Source: an uncultured Sphingomonadaceae bacterium (GTDB taxonomy: Bacteria > Pseudomonadota > Alphaproteobacteria > Sphingomonadales > Sphingomonadaceae). Taken from it: DNA of 14,674 nucleotides. The stretch lies in the NCBI GenBank assembly GCA_946480515.1, contig CAMLKX010000019.1, forward strand, positions 1 to 14,674, in the 5' to 3' direction. Under the pieces are notes generated by a model. The model was not told the origin of the DNA and did not search any database. It saw only the letters and a list, made by a program, of their open reading frames with translations. The position numbers and the translations under genes are program-made. Each line of letters opens with the position of its first letter. Within the stretch, counting starts at the first letter, position 1. Below, one piece after another: positions 6,702-13,941 of this stretch.

Positions 6702-6732
6702 TGCAATCGGATCTCGCGATTTAGGACTCTCT

Positions 6733-7437
6733 GTGAAAGAAACCGTTCGTGAATACTCAATTGACGGAGAATACTTGCGCCCCGGTAAGTATACTCCGGG
6801 GTCCAGGACAGTTGCGTTAATAATTCAAGCTGCGCGAGATGTTCTTATCGAAGAAGGATCAGCAGCCTTCACCTTGCGCCGCATCGCTGCGAGGTGCAAT
6901 TTGCAACTCGGTAATGTCAGTCGCCATTTCCCAAGAAAAGAGATTTTGGTTCAGGCTTTACTGTACGATCTCCTGACATCGAACGAAAAGTTTCTGAAAA
7001 ACTCCACGTCCGATAGAAGAAAGCCGGCAGCGGAGGCTTTGAAGTCCGTAATCGTCGGAACCTTGGAGGATATCGGAACGAAGCGAACGACCCATTTGTC
7101 TCCCGAGTTTTGGGCCATGAGCAACCATAACGAGCTCGTGGCGGCCCGAGTTGAAGCAACCTATCGGTACGTTCTCAAGCTGATTGGCTCCTTCGTTGCA
7201 CAGCTAAACCCGAGCCTGAACGCGGACCAGGTCGAAACCGTCGCTTTATTCATCAATGCAACGATGGAAGGCACGACGATGCTCGCGGGGTATGGCAAAC
7301 CCTGGGAGAAGAAGATGCCGGAGTTGAAAGCGATCGCGGCCAAGTGGCTAATCAACATGGCTAAGGAAATTAGCCCGGAAGAGATCGATACGCTCTCATC
7401 CAAACACTCAATCAGTCTCCGCGAAGCAACTCTCTGA
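6733..7437 (+). CDS. TetR-family transcriptional regulator (paralogue 2)
   Basis: This 234-residue TetR-type regulator has its helix-turn-helix at about residues 28-72 (core TLRRIAARCNLQLGNVSRHF), in exact register with the TetR protein at 4119-4784. The C-terminal ligand domain is also related (VETVALFIN, GKPW, KEISPEE), and it carries about 13 extra C-terminal residues. The start is GTG 6733, with AGGA 6 b upstream. It is divergent from the oxygenase operon and shares its 28-bp palindrome, so it probably represses that operon and itself until a pathway compound binds. Its base composition is lower in GC than its surroundings (26 of 60 in 6961-7020), hinting at a separate origin. An NmrA-like gene follows after 40 b. 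Confidence 0.9.
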   Translation: MKETVREYSIDGEYLRPGKYTPGSRTVALIIQAARDVLIEEGSAAFTLRRIAARCNLQLGNVSRHFPRKEILVQALLYDLLTSNEKFLKNSTSDRRKPAAEALKSVIVGTLEDIGTKRTTHLSPEFWAMSNHNELVAARVEATYRYVLKLIGSFVAQLNPSLNADQVETVALFINATMEGTTMLAGYGKPWEKKMPELKAIAAKWLINMAKEISPEEIDTLSSKHSISLREATL

Positions 7438-7477
7438 CGATGCGAGTTTCTCCCGCACTCATCAATTGGAGGACCAG

Positions 7478-8293
7478 ATGAGCTCCAAAGCGACTATCCT
7501 CATCGTTGGTGGAACCGGCAAGACAGGTCGCCGCCTGGCCACATGCCTGGATGCCCTGGGTCACAACGTCCGTATTGGTTCACGAAGTGCCGAACTTCCC
7601 TTTGTTTGGGAGGACGAGACAAGCTGGGGCCCGGCGCTCGAGGAGGTGGATGGCCTGTATATCGCGCACCATGACGTCACCGATCCCGACGCTGGCGGCC
7701 AGATCGGGCGCTTGTCACAACTCGCCCTCACCCGCGGAGTTCGACGGCAGGTGCTCCTTTCGGGACGCGTGAATGAGGATTTCTACACGTTCGTAGAAGG
7801 CGGGATGCGGGCCGGTGGCGCAGACTGGACGATCCTTCGTCCCGCCTGGTTCATGCAGAATTTTTCCGAGATGTTCTTTTTCGACGCAGTGCTTGAAGGT
7901 GTTATTACCTTGCCGGTCGGCGATGCGACCGAGCCGTTTATCGATGTCGAAGACATTGCTGAGGTAGCAACCAGGGCGTTCTTCGACGACCGCCATATCG
8001 GACAGACGTACGAGCTGACCGGACCCCGCCTGATCGGCTTCGCCGAAGCAGCTGACGAGTTGACCAAAGCCATCGGGCGAGAGATCGTCTTCAATCCGAT
8101 CACACAGGATTCATTTCGTGAATCAATACTGTCGAGCGGCCTGCCGGAACATTATGCGGAGACCTATTCCGGTATCGCGGATGGCAAACTGGCCTACATC
8201 ACAGATGATGTAGAGCGGATCCTCGGTCGCAAACCGATCGACTTTTCAGAATATGTCCGACGAACGGCAGCCACAGGCGTTTGGAACCGGTGA
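7478..8293 (+). CDS. NmrA-like NAD(P)-binding protein (atypical SDR)
   Basis: This 271-residue protein has a Rossmann loop GGTGKTG at 11-17 close to the N-terminus and the NmrA-family segment ILRPAWFMQNFSEMFF in the middle. It lacks a classical YxxxK site at the usual place. Members include redox-sensing regulators and NAD(P)H-dependent reductases acting on quinones or similar compounds. The start is ATG 7478, with GGAGG 5 b upstream; the in-frame TTG at 7466 overlaps that site and is unlikely. It lies 40 b after TetR paralogue 2 on the same strand and is probably co-transcribed. It may supply a reductase step or sense redox state. Exact function is unknown. Confidence 0.82.
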   Translation: MSSKATILIVGGTGKTGRRLATCLDALGHNVRIGSRSAELPFVWEDETSWGPALEEVDGLYIAHHDVTDPDAGGQIGRLSQLALTRGVRRQVLLSGRVNEDFYTFVEGGMRAGGADWTILRPAWFMQNFSEMFFFDAVLEGVITLPVGDATEPFIDVEDIAEVATRAFFDDRHIGQTYELTGPRLIGFAEAADELTKAIGREIVFNPITQDSFRESILSSGLPEHYAETYSGIADGKLAYITDDVERILGRKPIDFSEYVRRTAATGVWNR

Positions 8294-8320
8294 GTTTTCG
8301 CCTTGCGGAAAAGTCCCATA

Positions 8321-8359
8321 CCGACGGGATTAATGCAGGCCCTCACCCACCCCCGTCGG
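8321..8359 (-). terminator. Inverted repeat over the end of the IclR gene
   Basis: CCGACGGG (8321-8328) and CCCGTCGG (8352-8359) form an 8-bp stem with a 23-b loop spanning the IclR stop codon at 8330-8332. It lies where the NmrA gene (plus, ending 8293) and the IclR gene (minus) converge. The long loop and lack of a T-run make it a weak terminator candidate. Confidence 0.3.
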
Positions 8360-9169
8360 GCGGGCACCATTGTGCTGGAAGATGATCGCTCGCATGGCTG
8401 ACTGCATGGCGCGCACATCATTGTCATTGTTGAAGAGGGCGTCGCCAACCACTCCGATCGCATAGGGCGACACACCGCCGGTGATGCGCAGCGGCATAGC
8501 GATCGAGTCCACCGGCACAACCGAGTTGCGGCGCCACACTGCATATCCCTGACCACGCGTCTGGGCGATTCCATCAACCAGGTTCTTCATCAGCGCCGGC
8601 TCTTTTGGACCAAGCCCAAGCCGCTGCATCCGCGTTGCGAGCTGGATGATGGCGACATTTGATTGTTGCGCCAGCATTGCCGCGGCAAAATTGGTGCCGG
8701 GGCGCCATGCCCTCCGGTCGAAGAACACCATTTCACTCGGATAGGCGGGCTTTGTGTCCGAGGGGGTCCAGGACCCGTGGACCTCCGCAACGCTCTCGAT
8801 CCAGCAATCGTTCTGCTGCGTCAGGAAGATGCTTGCGCCGGTTTCGCGGCGGAGCCCATTCATCAATTCGGCGACCTGGCCCCCACCGAAGAAGCTCTTC
8901 TCAATCGCTGCCACGTTGGCCACGAGCTTGTAAGAGGGTGCGTACAGCTTCGTTTCCTGATCGTAATTCAAGTAGCCGGTGGCCGCTAAGGTGCGGAGGA
9001 TTTCGTCTGCGCTTGAGTTGGGGATGCCGAGCGCCTGGCTGATCTCGATGGTGCGTGCGGGAGCCTTCGCAAACAGGAAAAATTCTATAACTTCAAGGGT
9101 TCGCAAGCAGGACTTGACGCTGCCCCGACCACACGACCTCAGTTGCTCGTTCGACAACTTCGAACCCAT
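8330..9169 (-). CDS. IclR-family transcriptional regulator
   Basis: This 279-residue protein has an N-terminal winged helix (about 18-75, with ISQALGIPNSSADEILRTLA as the recognition part) and a GAF-like effector-binding C-terminal domain (for example YAVWRRNSVVPVDSIAMPLR, the usual re-entrant strand). IclR proteins commonly control aromatic and aliphatic acid catabolism, acting as activators or repressors. ATG 9169 is chosen because GGAGGG lies 5 b upstream; an ATG at 9214 has no such site. It is the distal gene of the right-hand operon, 145 b after the SDR stop, and the intervening A/T-rich stretch around 9221-9240 (TATAAA on the minus strand) may hold its own promoter. It probably regulates the upstream catabolic genes. 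Confidence 0.88.
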   Translation of the reverse strand: MGSKLSNEQLRSCGRGSVKSCLRTLEVIEFFLFAKAPARTIEISQALGIPNSSADEILRTLAATGYLNYDQETKLYAPSYKLVANVAAIEKSFFGGGQVAELMNGLRRETGASIFLTQQNDCWIESVAEVHGSWTPSDTKPAYPSEMVFFDRRAWRPGTNFAAAMLAQQSNVAIIQLATRMQRLGLGPKEPALMKNLVDGIAQTRGQGYAVWRRNSVVPVDSIAMPLRITGGVSPYAIGVVGDALFNNDNDVRAMQSAMRAIIFQHNGARPTGVGEGLH

Positions 9170-9314
9170 AGCGTCCCTCCAGCTCTCACGGCGCTTGCGG
9201 ATGACCCGCGACACGCTCTCTCATTTATATCAAAAGCTTAACTTGCCCTCCACCGAGTTTCAAGGCGGCTCGCTGACAGCGCCCTGCTGCCATTTTGGAA
9301 CAAAGGCGTGACCG

Positions 9315-10121
9315 CTACTCGTTGCTCTTCTTGGTCGCCATGACTCGTGGATCGAAATGGTTCGCCACCATCCAGCCGCCGTCGACGAAGAGGGTATGGC
9401 CGGTGACATACTCGGCAAGTCCCGACGCCAGGAACAGCACGGCCCCGGCAACATCCCGGGTTGTTCCTGGGCGGCCGATTGGAATCACGCTCTTTTCCAT
9501 GAGCGAGCGGGACTCCTCTGTTTCCGGCAGACGCGGCGTTGTGATGCTGCCGGGCGCGACGGCGTTCGCGCGGATCCCGTGACGACCCCACTCCGCCGCC
9601 ATTGATTTGACCAGGTGCATGAGACCTGCCTTCGCCGCCCCATACGGAGCGTGCAGCGGGGAACCGACGGCGCCGTCGACCGAACCAATACAGATGAGCG
9701 ACCCGGGCACGCCGCGCGCGATCATGGAGGCCGCGACTGCTCGGGCGGTCACGAAGAAGTAGCGCAGGTTTCGGGCCTGGTCATAGTCCCACTCCTCCAG
9801 GCTTACCTCGAGCAGTGGCTTGAACAGGGCCTGACCCACAATCGTCACAAGAATGTCGAGCCCGCCAAGCTTGTCCTCGGCCTCGGCGACCGCCCGCTGC
9901 ACCGATGGCTCATCGAGGATATTCGCTTCGATCGGGTAGCCGCCGCGGCCAAGTTCTCGCACCTGTTGTGCGACCTGATCAGCGCGCTCGCGCTCGCTAT
10001 CGAGCACCGCGATGTCGCAACCCGCCTGGGCGAGGAGCAGTGCGCTTGCTTCGCCCATACCGCGCCCACCGCCGACGATCAGCGCCTTCTTACCCTCCAG
10101 GCCGAGCAGCGATATCGTCAT
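9315..10121 (-). CDS. Classical SDR-family dehydrogenase with altered NNAG motif
   Basis: This 268-residue oxidoreductase uses NAD(P) to interconvert an alcohol and a ketone. It shows the cofactor loop GGGRGMG at 17-23 and the full catalytic set: Asn118, Ser147 (ICIGS), Tyr160 and Lys164 (YGAAK). The acidic residue after the second strand (VLDSER) suggests NAD rather than NADP. The structural NNAG motif after the fourth strand is replaced by VTIVG at 92-96. I chose ATG 10121, with GGAG 6 b upstream, over ATGs at 10142, 10133 and 10127. The gene starts 75 b after the AMP-ligase stop and belongs to the right-hand operon. It may oxidise an alcohol intermediate there; the substrate is not determinable. 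Confidence 0.88.
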   Translation of the reverse strand: MTISLLGLEGKKALIVGGGRGMGEASALLLAQAGCDIAVLDSERERADQVAQQVRELGRGGYPIEANILDEPSVQRAVAEAEDKLGGLDILVTIVGQALFKPLLEVSLEEWDYDQARNLRYFFVTARAVAASMIARGVPGSLICIGSVDGAVGSPLHAPYGAAKAGLMHLVKSMAAEWGRHGIRANAVAPGSITTPRLPETEESRSLMEKSVIPIGRPGTTRDVAGAVLFLASGLAEYVTGHTLFVDGGWMVANHFDPRVMATKKSNE

Positions 10122-10196
10122 CTTCATCTCCATTGTGAGCATCTTGAGCTAGTCGCGGCATGCCCAACCTGTCCCGGAACGCTTCCCGCCGTCATG

Positions 10197-11681
10197 TCAC
10201 GCGGCATTGGCAACAAACATCCGCTGCACGTCGGGCAGGCTGACTTTGAGCGACGGCGTTCGTGGAAGCGTCTCCACAATCCGAAGCTTCGCGGGCACAT
10301 GGGTCGGTGGGAGCTCGCTTCGAAGATACGTAAGCAGATCCTGTTCATCGACCGGGTCGGCGCTGGGCAGCAGCTCCACGGCGGCGACTGGAATCGCGCC
10401 GAGCCGCTCATCCGGCAGTCCTACGACTGAAGCATCCGCCACCGCTGGATGCCGACGCAGCACCTCGACGACCCGCTCAGGCAAGATTTTGAAGCCGCCC
10501 CGAACGATCGCTCCGTCGTAACGGCCCCGGTGGAACACATATCCATCCTCGTCGATCATCACGAGATCGGTAGTGCGTACCCAATCAGGCCTGACGGTTG
10601 GGCAGAGCACTTCCAGGAGACCGTCCGCACCGCGCGGCACCTCTGCACCTGTCTCCGCATCCACTGCGCGGATCTCAACCCCCGGCATCGGCAGGCCGGT
10701 GCTGCCGCGTTTGCTATGCCCAAATTCTTCGCGCATCTGCGGGGTCCAGCGGATGATCGTCCCGCAGAACTCGGTCGCGCCCAGTCCCCACAGGATCGGA
10801 ATTCCGTAACGTTCCTCGAATTGCTCCTGCAGTTCGGGAGAGAGATAGGCCGATCCGCCCGAGACGGACTTGACGCTCGCCAAGTCCTCGGGGGGGACAT
10901 CGGCCGCGAGGATCATCGCAATCGCGGTTGGGTTGAGCCCCAGTGTCGGCGGACGGTATTGGCGCAATGCATCAATCAGCCGGTCGACGGTAAAGCGCTC
11001 CATCATTACGAGCGGCGTATTGTTCACCGCGGCGCCGGTAAGCAGGCAGACACCCCCCACCCCGCCAAGCGGCCAGATATTGATTTGAACAGGTGGCGCC
11101 TTGCCCGCTTCACCACCCGGTGCGCTCATCACCGCGCGTTCAAGAACCTTCAGCGGCATGGCAACACGCTTGGGCGTGCCGGTCGTGCCGCTTGAGAGAA
11201 CCTCGATCCCGCCTTCGGGCAGGGAATTTTCGAACTGGCCGGAGCGGGTACAGCGCTCCAGTCCTTCCACCAGGGTCGGAGCATCGTCGATACTGCCCAA
11301 CGCTATGCCTGCGCACCCTGACTTCCGAGCAGCTTCGGTGAAGTTGGGCCAATCTTCCAGGTCGGCCAGGATCGCGCCCGCGCCAAGATCCTCGATATTG
11401 TCCGCAATGGCGGCGGCAGGCAGGAACGGGTAGACGTAACTGATCGATCGACGGTGGGCCAACAACCCCACCACCGCAGCCGCATGAGCCAGGCGATTGC
11501 GGATGATCACGCCCACCTTGGCGTGCGTCGGACAACCCGCCTGATCAAGCGCTGCTACTAACGCATTGCCATACCGATCGACATCACCCCAAGTGATCCA
11601 TCGGCCTTCGAACTCGATTGCGGGATCTTCGCCGTGCGAACGAAGATTTTCGCACAGCGCGTCAATGACATCCCCACTCAC
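10197..11681 (-). CDS. AMP-dependent acyl-CoA synthetase/ligase (ANL superfamily)
   Basis: This 494-residue adenylating enzyme should activate a carboxylic acid with ATP and transfer it to CoA. Visible core motifs: phosphate loop SSGTTGTPKR (163-172), GLGATE (299-304), ribose-binding Asp372 (RTTDL), hinge GRYDG (386-390) and the C-terminal lysine (Lys479 in PRTPSLKVS). Two positions are unusual: the hinge has G where the consensus has a second D, and the Gly normally before the catalytic Lys is Leu. It is short of the usual 520-560 residues. The start is GTG 11681; the GAGGGG site overlaps the stop of the preceding amidohydrolase gene 9 b upstream, so translation is probably coupled. Likely role: CoA activation of the acid formed in this pathway. 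Confidence 0.9.
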   Translation of the reverse strand: MSGDVIDALCENLRSHGEDPAIEFEGRWITWGDVDRYGNALVAALDQAGCPTHAKVGVIIRNRLAHAAAVVGLLAHRRSISYVYPFLPAAAIADNIEDLGAGAILADLEDWPNFTEAARKSGCAGIALGSIDDAPTLVEGLERCTRSGQFENSLPEGGIEVLSSGTTGTPKRVAMPLKVLERAVMSAPGGEAGKAPPVQINIWPLGGVGGVCLLTGAAVNNTPLVMMERFTVDRLIDALRQYRPPTLGLNPTAIAMILAADVPPEDLASVKSVSGGSAYLSPELQEQFEERYGIPILWGLGATEFCGTIIRWTPQMREEFGHSKRGSTGLPMPGVEIRAVDAETGAEVPRGADGLLEVLCPTVRPDWVRTTDLVMIDEDGYVFHRGRYDGAIVRGGFKILPERVVEVLRRHPAVADASVVGLPDERLGAIPVAAVELLPSADPVDEQDLLTYLRSELPPTHVPAKLRIVETLPRTPSLKVSLPDVQRMFVANAA

Positions 11682-11690
11682 GCTCGCCCC

Positions 11691-12908
11691 TCAGTCCCGC
11701 TTGCCCTCAAGCAAGCCCTTAAGGTTGCTGGACATGATCCGCTCCTTCTCCGCCATCGAGTAACTCGTCAGTTCGTTCAGGAAATCGAGCGGATGTTCGG
11801 TGCCCTCGGGATGCGGATAATCACTGCCGAACAGGATGCGGTTGACCTGCATGTGCTGGCCCAGCTCGGTGAAATCATCTTCGACGAACGGAGTGACAAA
11901 GATATTGCGGTGGAACTGCTCGACCGGGTCATTCCTGAATTTCTGCGGCATCTGGCCATAGACATGTTTGAGCTGCTCAATCAGCGGGATCACCCACTTG
12001 GCGCCATTCTCAACGCTGACGACACGAGTATCTGGGAAGCGATCGAACACGCCACCACAAATAATCGCTGCCACCGTGTCGGCAATCGCCCGTTCCACGA
12101 TCCGCAGGCAATTCACAAAGGGGTCGGACTCGAACGGCAGCCATTCCGTGCCGCCGGTCCACATCTCGATCAGATGATCATAATCCGAATTGGAGGCGTG
12201 GATCGAGACGAAGATCTTGGCTTCCTCAATCCGCGCCCAGAACGGATCGAACTCTTTAAGGCCCATCGATCGGCCGCCGCGATAGCCGGGCACCGGGGAA
12301 GGCCGGATGCAGATGGTGCGCGCGCCCTCCTTGATAAGCCAATCAGTCTCTGCGACCGCACGATCCAGATCGGCGAGAGACACGACCGGTACACCGAATA
12401 GGCGATTCTCGCGCGCGAACCCCCACTCTTCGCTCGTCCACCGGTTGAGCGCGTGGAGAGCGTCGTTGAGGAACTCATGGTCATAGCTCATCCACTTCTC
12501 GATGACCGAGAAGAGGGTCGGAAACAGCAGCGCGGCGTGGACATTGTGGCCGTCGAGCACGGCAAGACGTTCCTTGCCAGTCCGCCACGCCTCTGGGGGC
12601 GCAATCGGCTTCCCGGTCATCTCGCGCATCGAGAGGCCTTCCGGGTTATCGGCCTTGTAATATTTTACGTGAGTGCCAGGAGCCGCAACTCGTTCGAAAG
12701 TCGGGTTCGGGATGTAATCGGAAATCTGTCCCCGGATCGCCAGCCGCTTCCGGCCATCCACTTCGACGAAGCGGAAATCCTTGTGCCACTTCTTGGGAAG
12801 ATGGCGAAACAACGCATCTTCCGGTTCATAGAAATGGTTGTCCGCATCATACACAGGAAACGGAAGCTTCGTGGCGGTGTCCGTACCGGCCGCTGAATGG
12901 TCTGCCAT
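11691..12908 (-). CDS. Amidohydrolase-2 family (metal-dependent hydrolase/decarboxylase) protein
   Basis: This 405-residue TIM-barrel metalloenzyme resembles the PF04909 group, which contains aminocarboxymuconate-semialdehyde decarboxylase, aromatic acid decarboxylases and ring-opening hydrolases. The first-strand motif is YDADNHFYEP (20-29), a variant of DxHxHxxP, and the late metal aspartate lies in FGSDYPHPEG (Asp363). SIHASNSD supplies a central histidine. ATG 12908 is chosen because GAGGA lies 10 b upstream; the longer frame from 12944 has no better site. It lies 57 b after the esterase and 9 b before the CoA ligase. Whether it hydrolyses or decarboxylates cannot be told from sequence. 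Confidence 0.85.
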   Translation of the reverse strand: MADHSAAGTDTATKLPFPVYDADNHFYEPEDALFRHLPKKWHKDFRFVEVDGRKRLAIRGQISDYIPNPTFERVAAPGTHVKYYKADNPEGLSMREMTGKPIAPPEAWRTGKERLAVLDGHNVHAALLFPTLFSVIEKWMSYDHEFLNDALHALNRWTSEEWGFARENRLFGVPVVSLADLDRAVAETDWLIKEGARTICIRPSPVPGYRGGRSMGLKEFDPFWARIEEAKIFVSIHASNSDYDHLIEMWTGGTEWLPFESDPFVNCLRIVERAIADTVAAIICGGVFDRFPDTRVVSVENGAKWVIPLIEQLKHVYGQMPQKFRNDPVEQFHRNIFVTPFVEDDFTELGQHMQVNRILFGSDYPHPEGTEHPLDFLNELTSYSMAEKERIMSSNLKGLLEGKRD

Positions 12909-12965
12909 GATGCGGATGTCCTCTAGCAGCCGTCTTCCAGTCAATCCGGTGGCCGTCGTTTCCGG

Positions 12966-13941
12966 CTACGCGGAAGGTCTTGCCGGCGAAGATTCCAGGC
13001 CTTTCACGAAGGCGCCAATTGCTCCAAACGCCTCGGCCGCCGCATCCGATCCGGGGAGGATCAGCGGCCACACGTGGCCCACCGCAGGGGCAATGTGAAG
13101 CGAAACTCGCTTGTCTGCGAGAGCTAGGCCGCGAACAAACGCAAGGACTTCGTCAAGCAACACTTCCGCCGTGCCGACCAAGAGCAGCGTCGGCGGAAAC
13201 ACCGCCGGGTCGGCATTCAGCGGCGAGACAAGAGGATCGTCCGCCGGATGCCCCTGAAGGTACATTTTGGCCGCGTCCAGCACCGCTAGTCGCGAAAAGA
13301 GCGAGTCTTTCGCGGCGTTCCGGTCATAGCTCGCGCCTTGCGCTGTCAGATCGAGCATCGGTGACACCAGGATCGCGCCAGAAGCCGGCGATCCCGCCGC
13401 TGCCGCTCTTCGACCTGCGCAGCCAGGAGGAGCAGGTCGAGCGATCGCTCGCCCAGGAACGTCTCTTCGCCCGGCTTTCCATTCTGCTGGGCGCGGTCGC
13501 AGCTTGGCACAACGCAGCAGTCAACCCACCTCCTGCGGAATCGCCGGCGATCACGATCGCCCGGCCGTCCGCCAACGCGCGGTAGACGGCGACCGCATCG
13601 TGCAGCGCAGCCGGAAACGGATGTTCCGGCGCGAGCCGGTAGAAGGGCATCACCACGCGCCAGCCAGTCGCCTCCGCAAGCGACGCCGCATAATCCAGAT
13701 AGGCCAAGGGGGAGCCGAGGCGGTAGCCGCCGCCATGCAGGTAGAGGAGAACTCCCCCGCTTCCACCGCCGGCGGGCTCGACCGCAACACACCGGACGCC
13801 GCCAATCATTGTCTCACCGGCAGGCGCCGGGCTTCCGCTCGCTCCCGCAGCTCGCGCCCGCCGTTCGACCAGGGATGCGTCAGCCACTTGCCCCTGGCGG
13901 AGCGGCGGCAAAATCCACGCGCCCTCGGTCGTGCCGGTCAC
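12966..13941 (-). pseudogene. HSL-family (bacterial lipase family IV) esterase, interrupted and frameshifted
   Basis: The N-terminal part (GTG 13941 to about 13505) is a good alpha/beta-hydrolase: oxyanion motif HGGGY at 69-73, FYRLAPEHPFP, and nucleophile elbow GDSAGG with Ser135. The C-terminal part, in another frame from about 13390 to 12966, continues with AILVSPMLDLT, an EVLLDE acid region and the catalytic-histidine segment GHVWPL. Between Leu140 (13524) and the valine of AILVSP (13367) lie 157 b, not a multiple of three, where the family normally has roughly 20 codons. The surplus, about 90-105 b, coincides with the ABC-permease-like segment at 13394-13504. The product would end in unrelated residues, so the gene is probably inactive unless the assembly is wrong here. 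The GTG start overlaps the ADH stop by 4 b (GTGA), so it was built as a coupled operon gene. Confidence 0.85.
13394..13504 (+). pseudogene. Embedded fragment resembling an ABC-transporter permease (ADOP/MacB-like), antisense in the esterase
   Basis: On the plus strand, 13400-13504 reads LPLFDLRS, then EEQVERSLAQERLFARLS, then ILLGAVAA without a stop. This is how FtsX-domain permeases of the ADOP/MacB type read just before a transmembrane helix (an EQ..RSLAQERL..LS..FGA pattern). About 35 codons are recognisable; similarity ends at both sides where the esterase frames resume. It is far too short to work and has no start. The match is from memory of the family, so a protein search is needed; the exact borders are uncertain by about 10 b. 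Confidence 0.6.
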
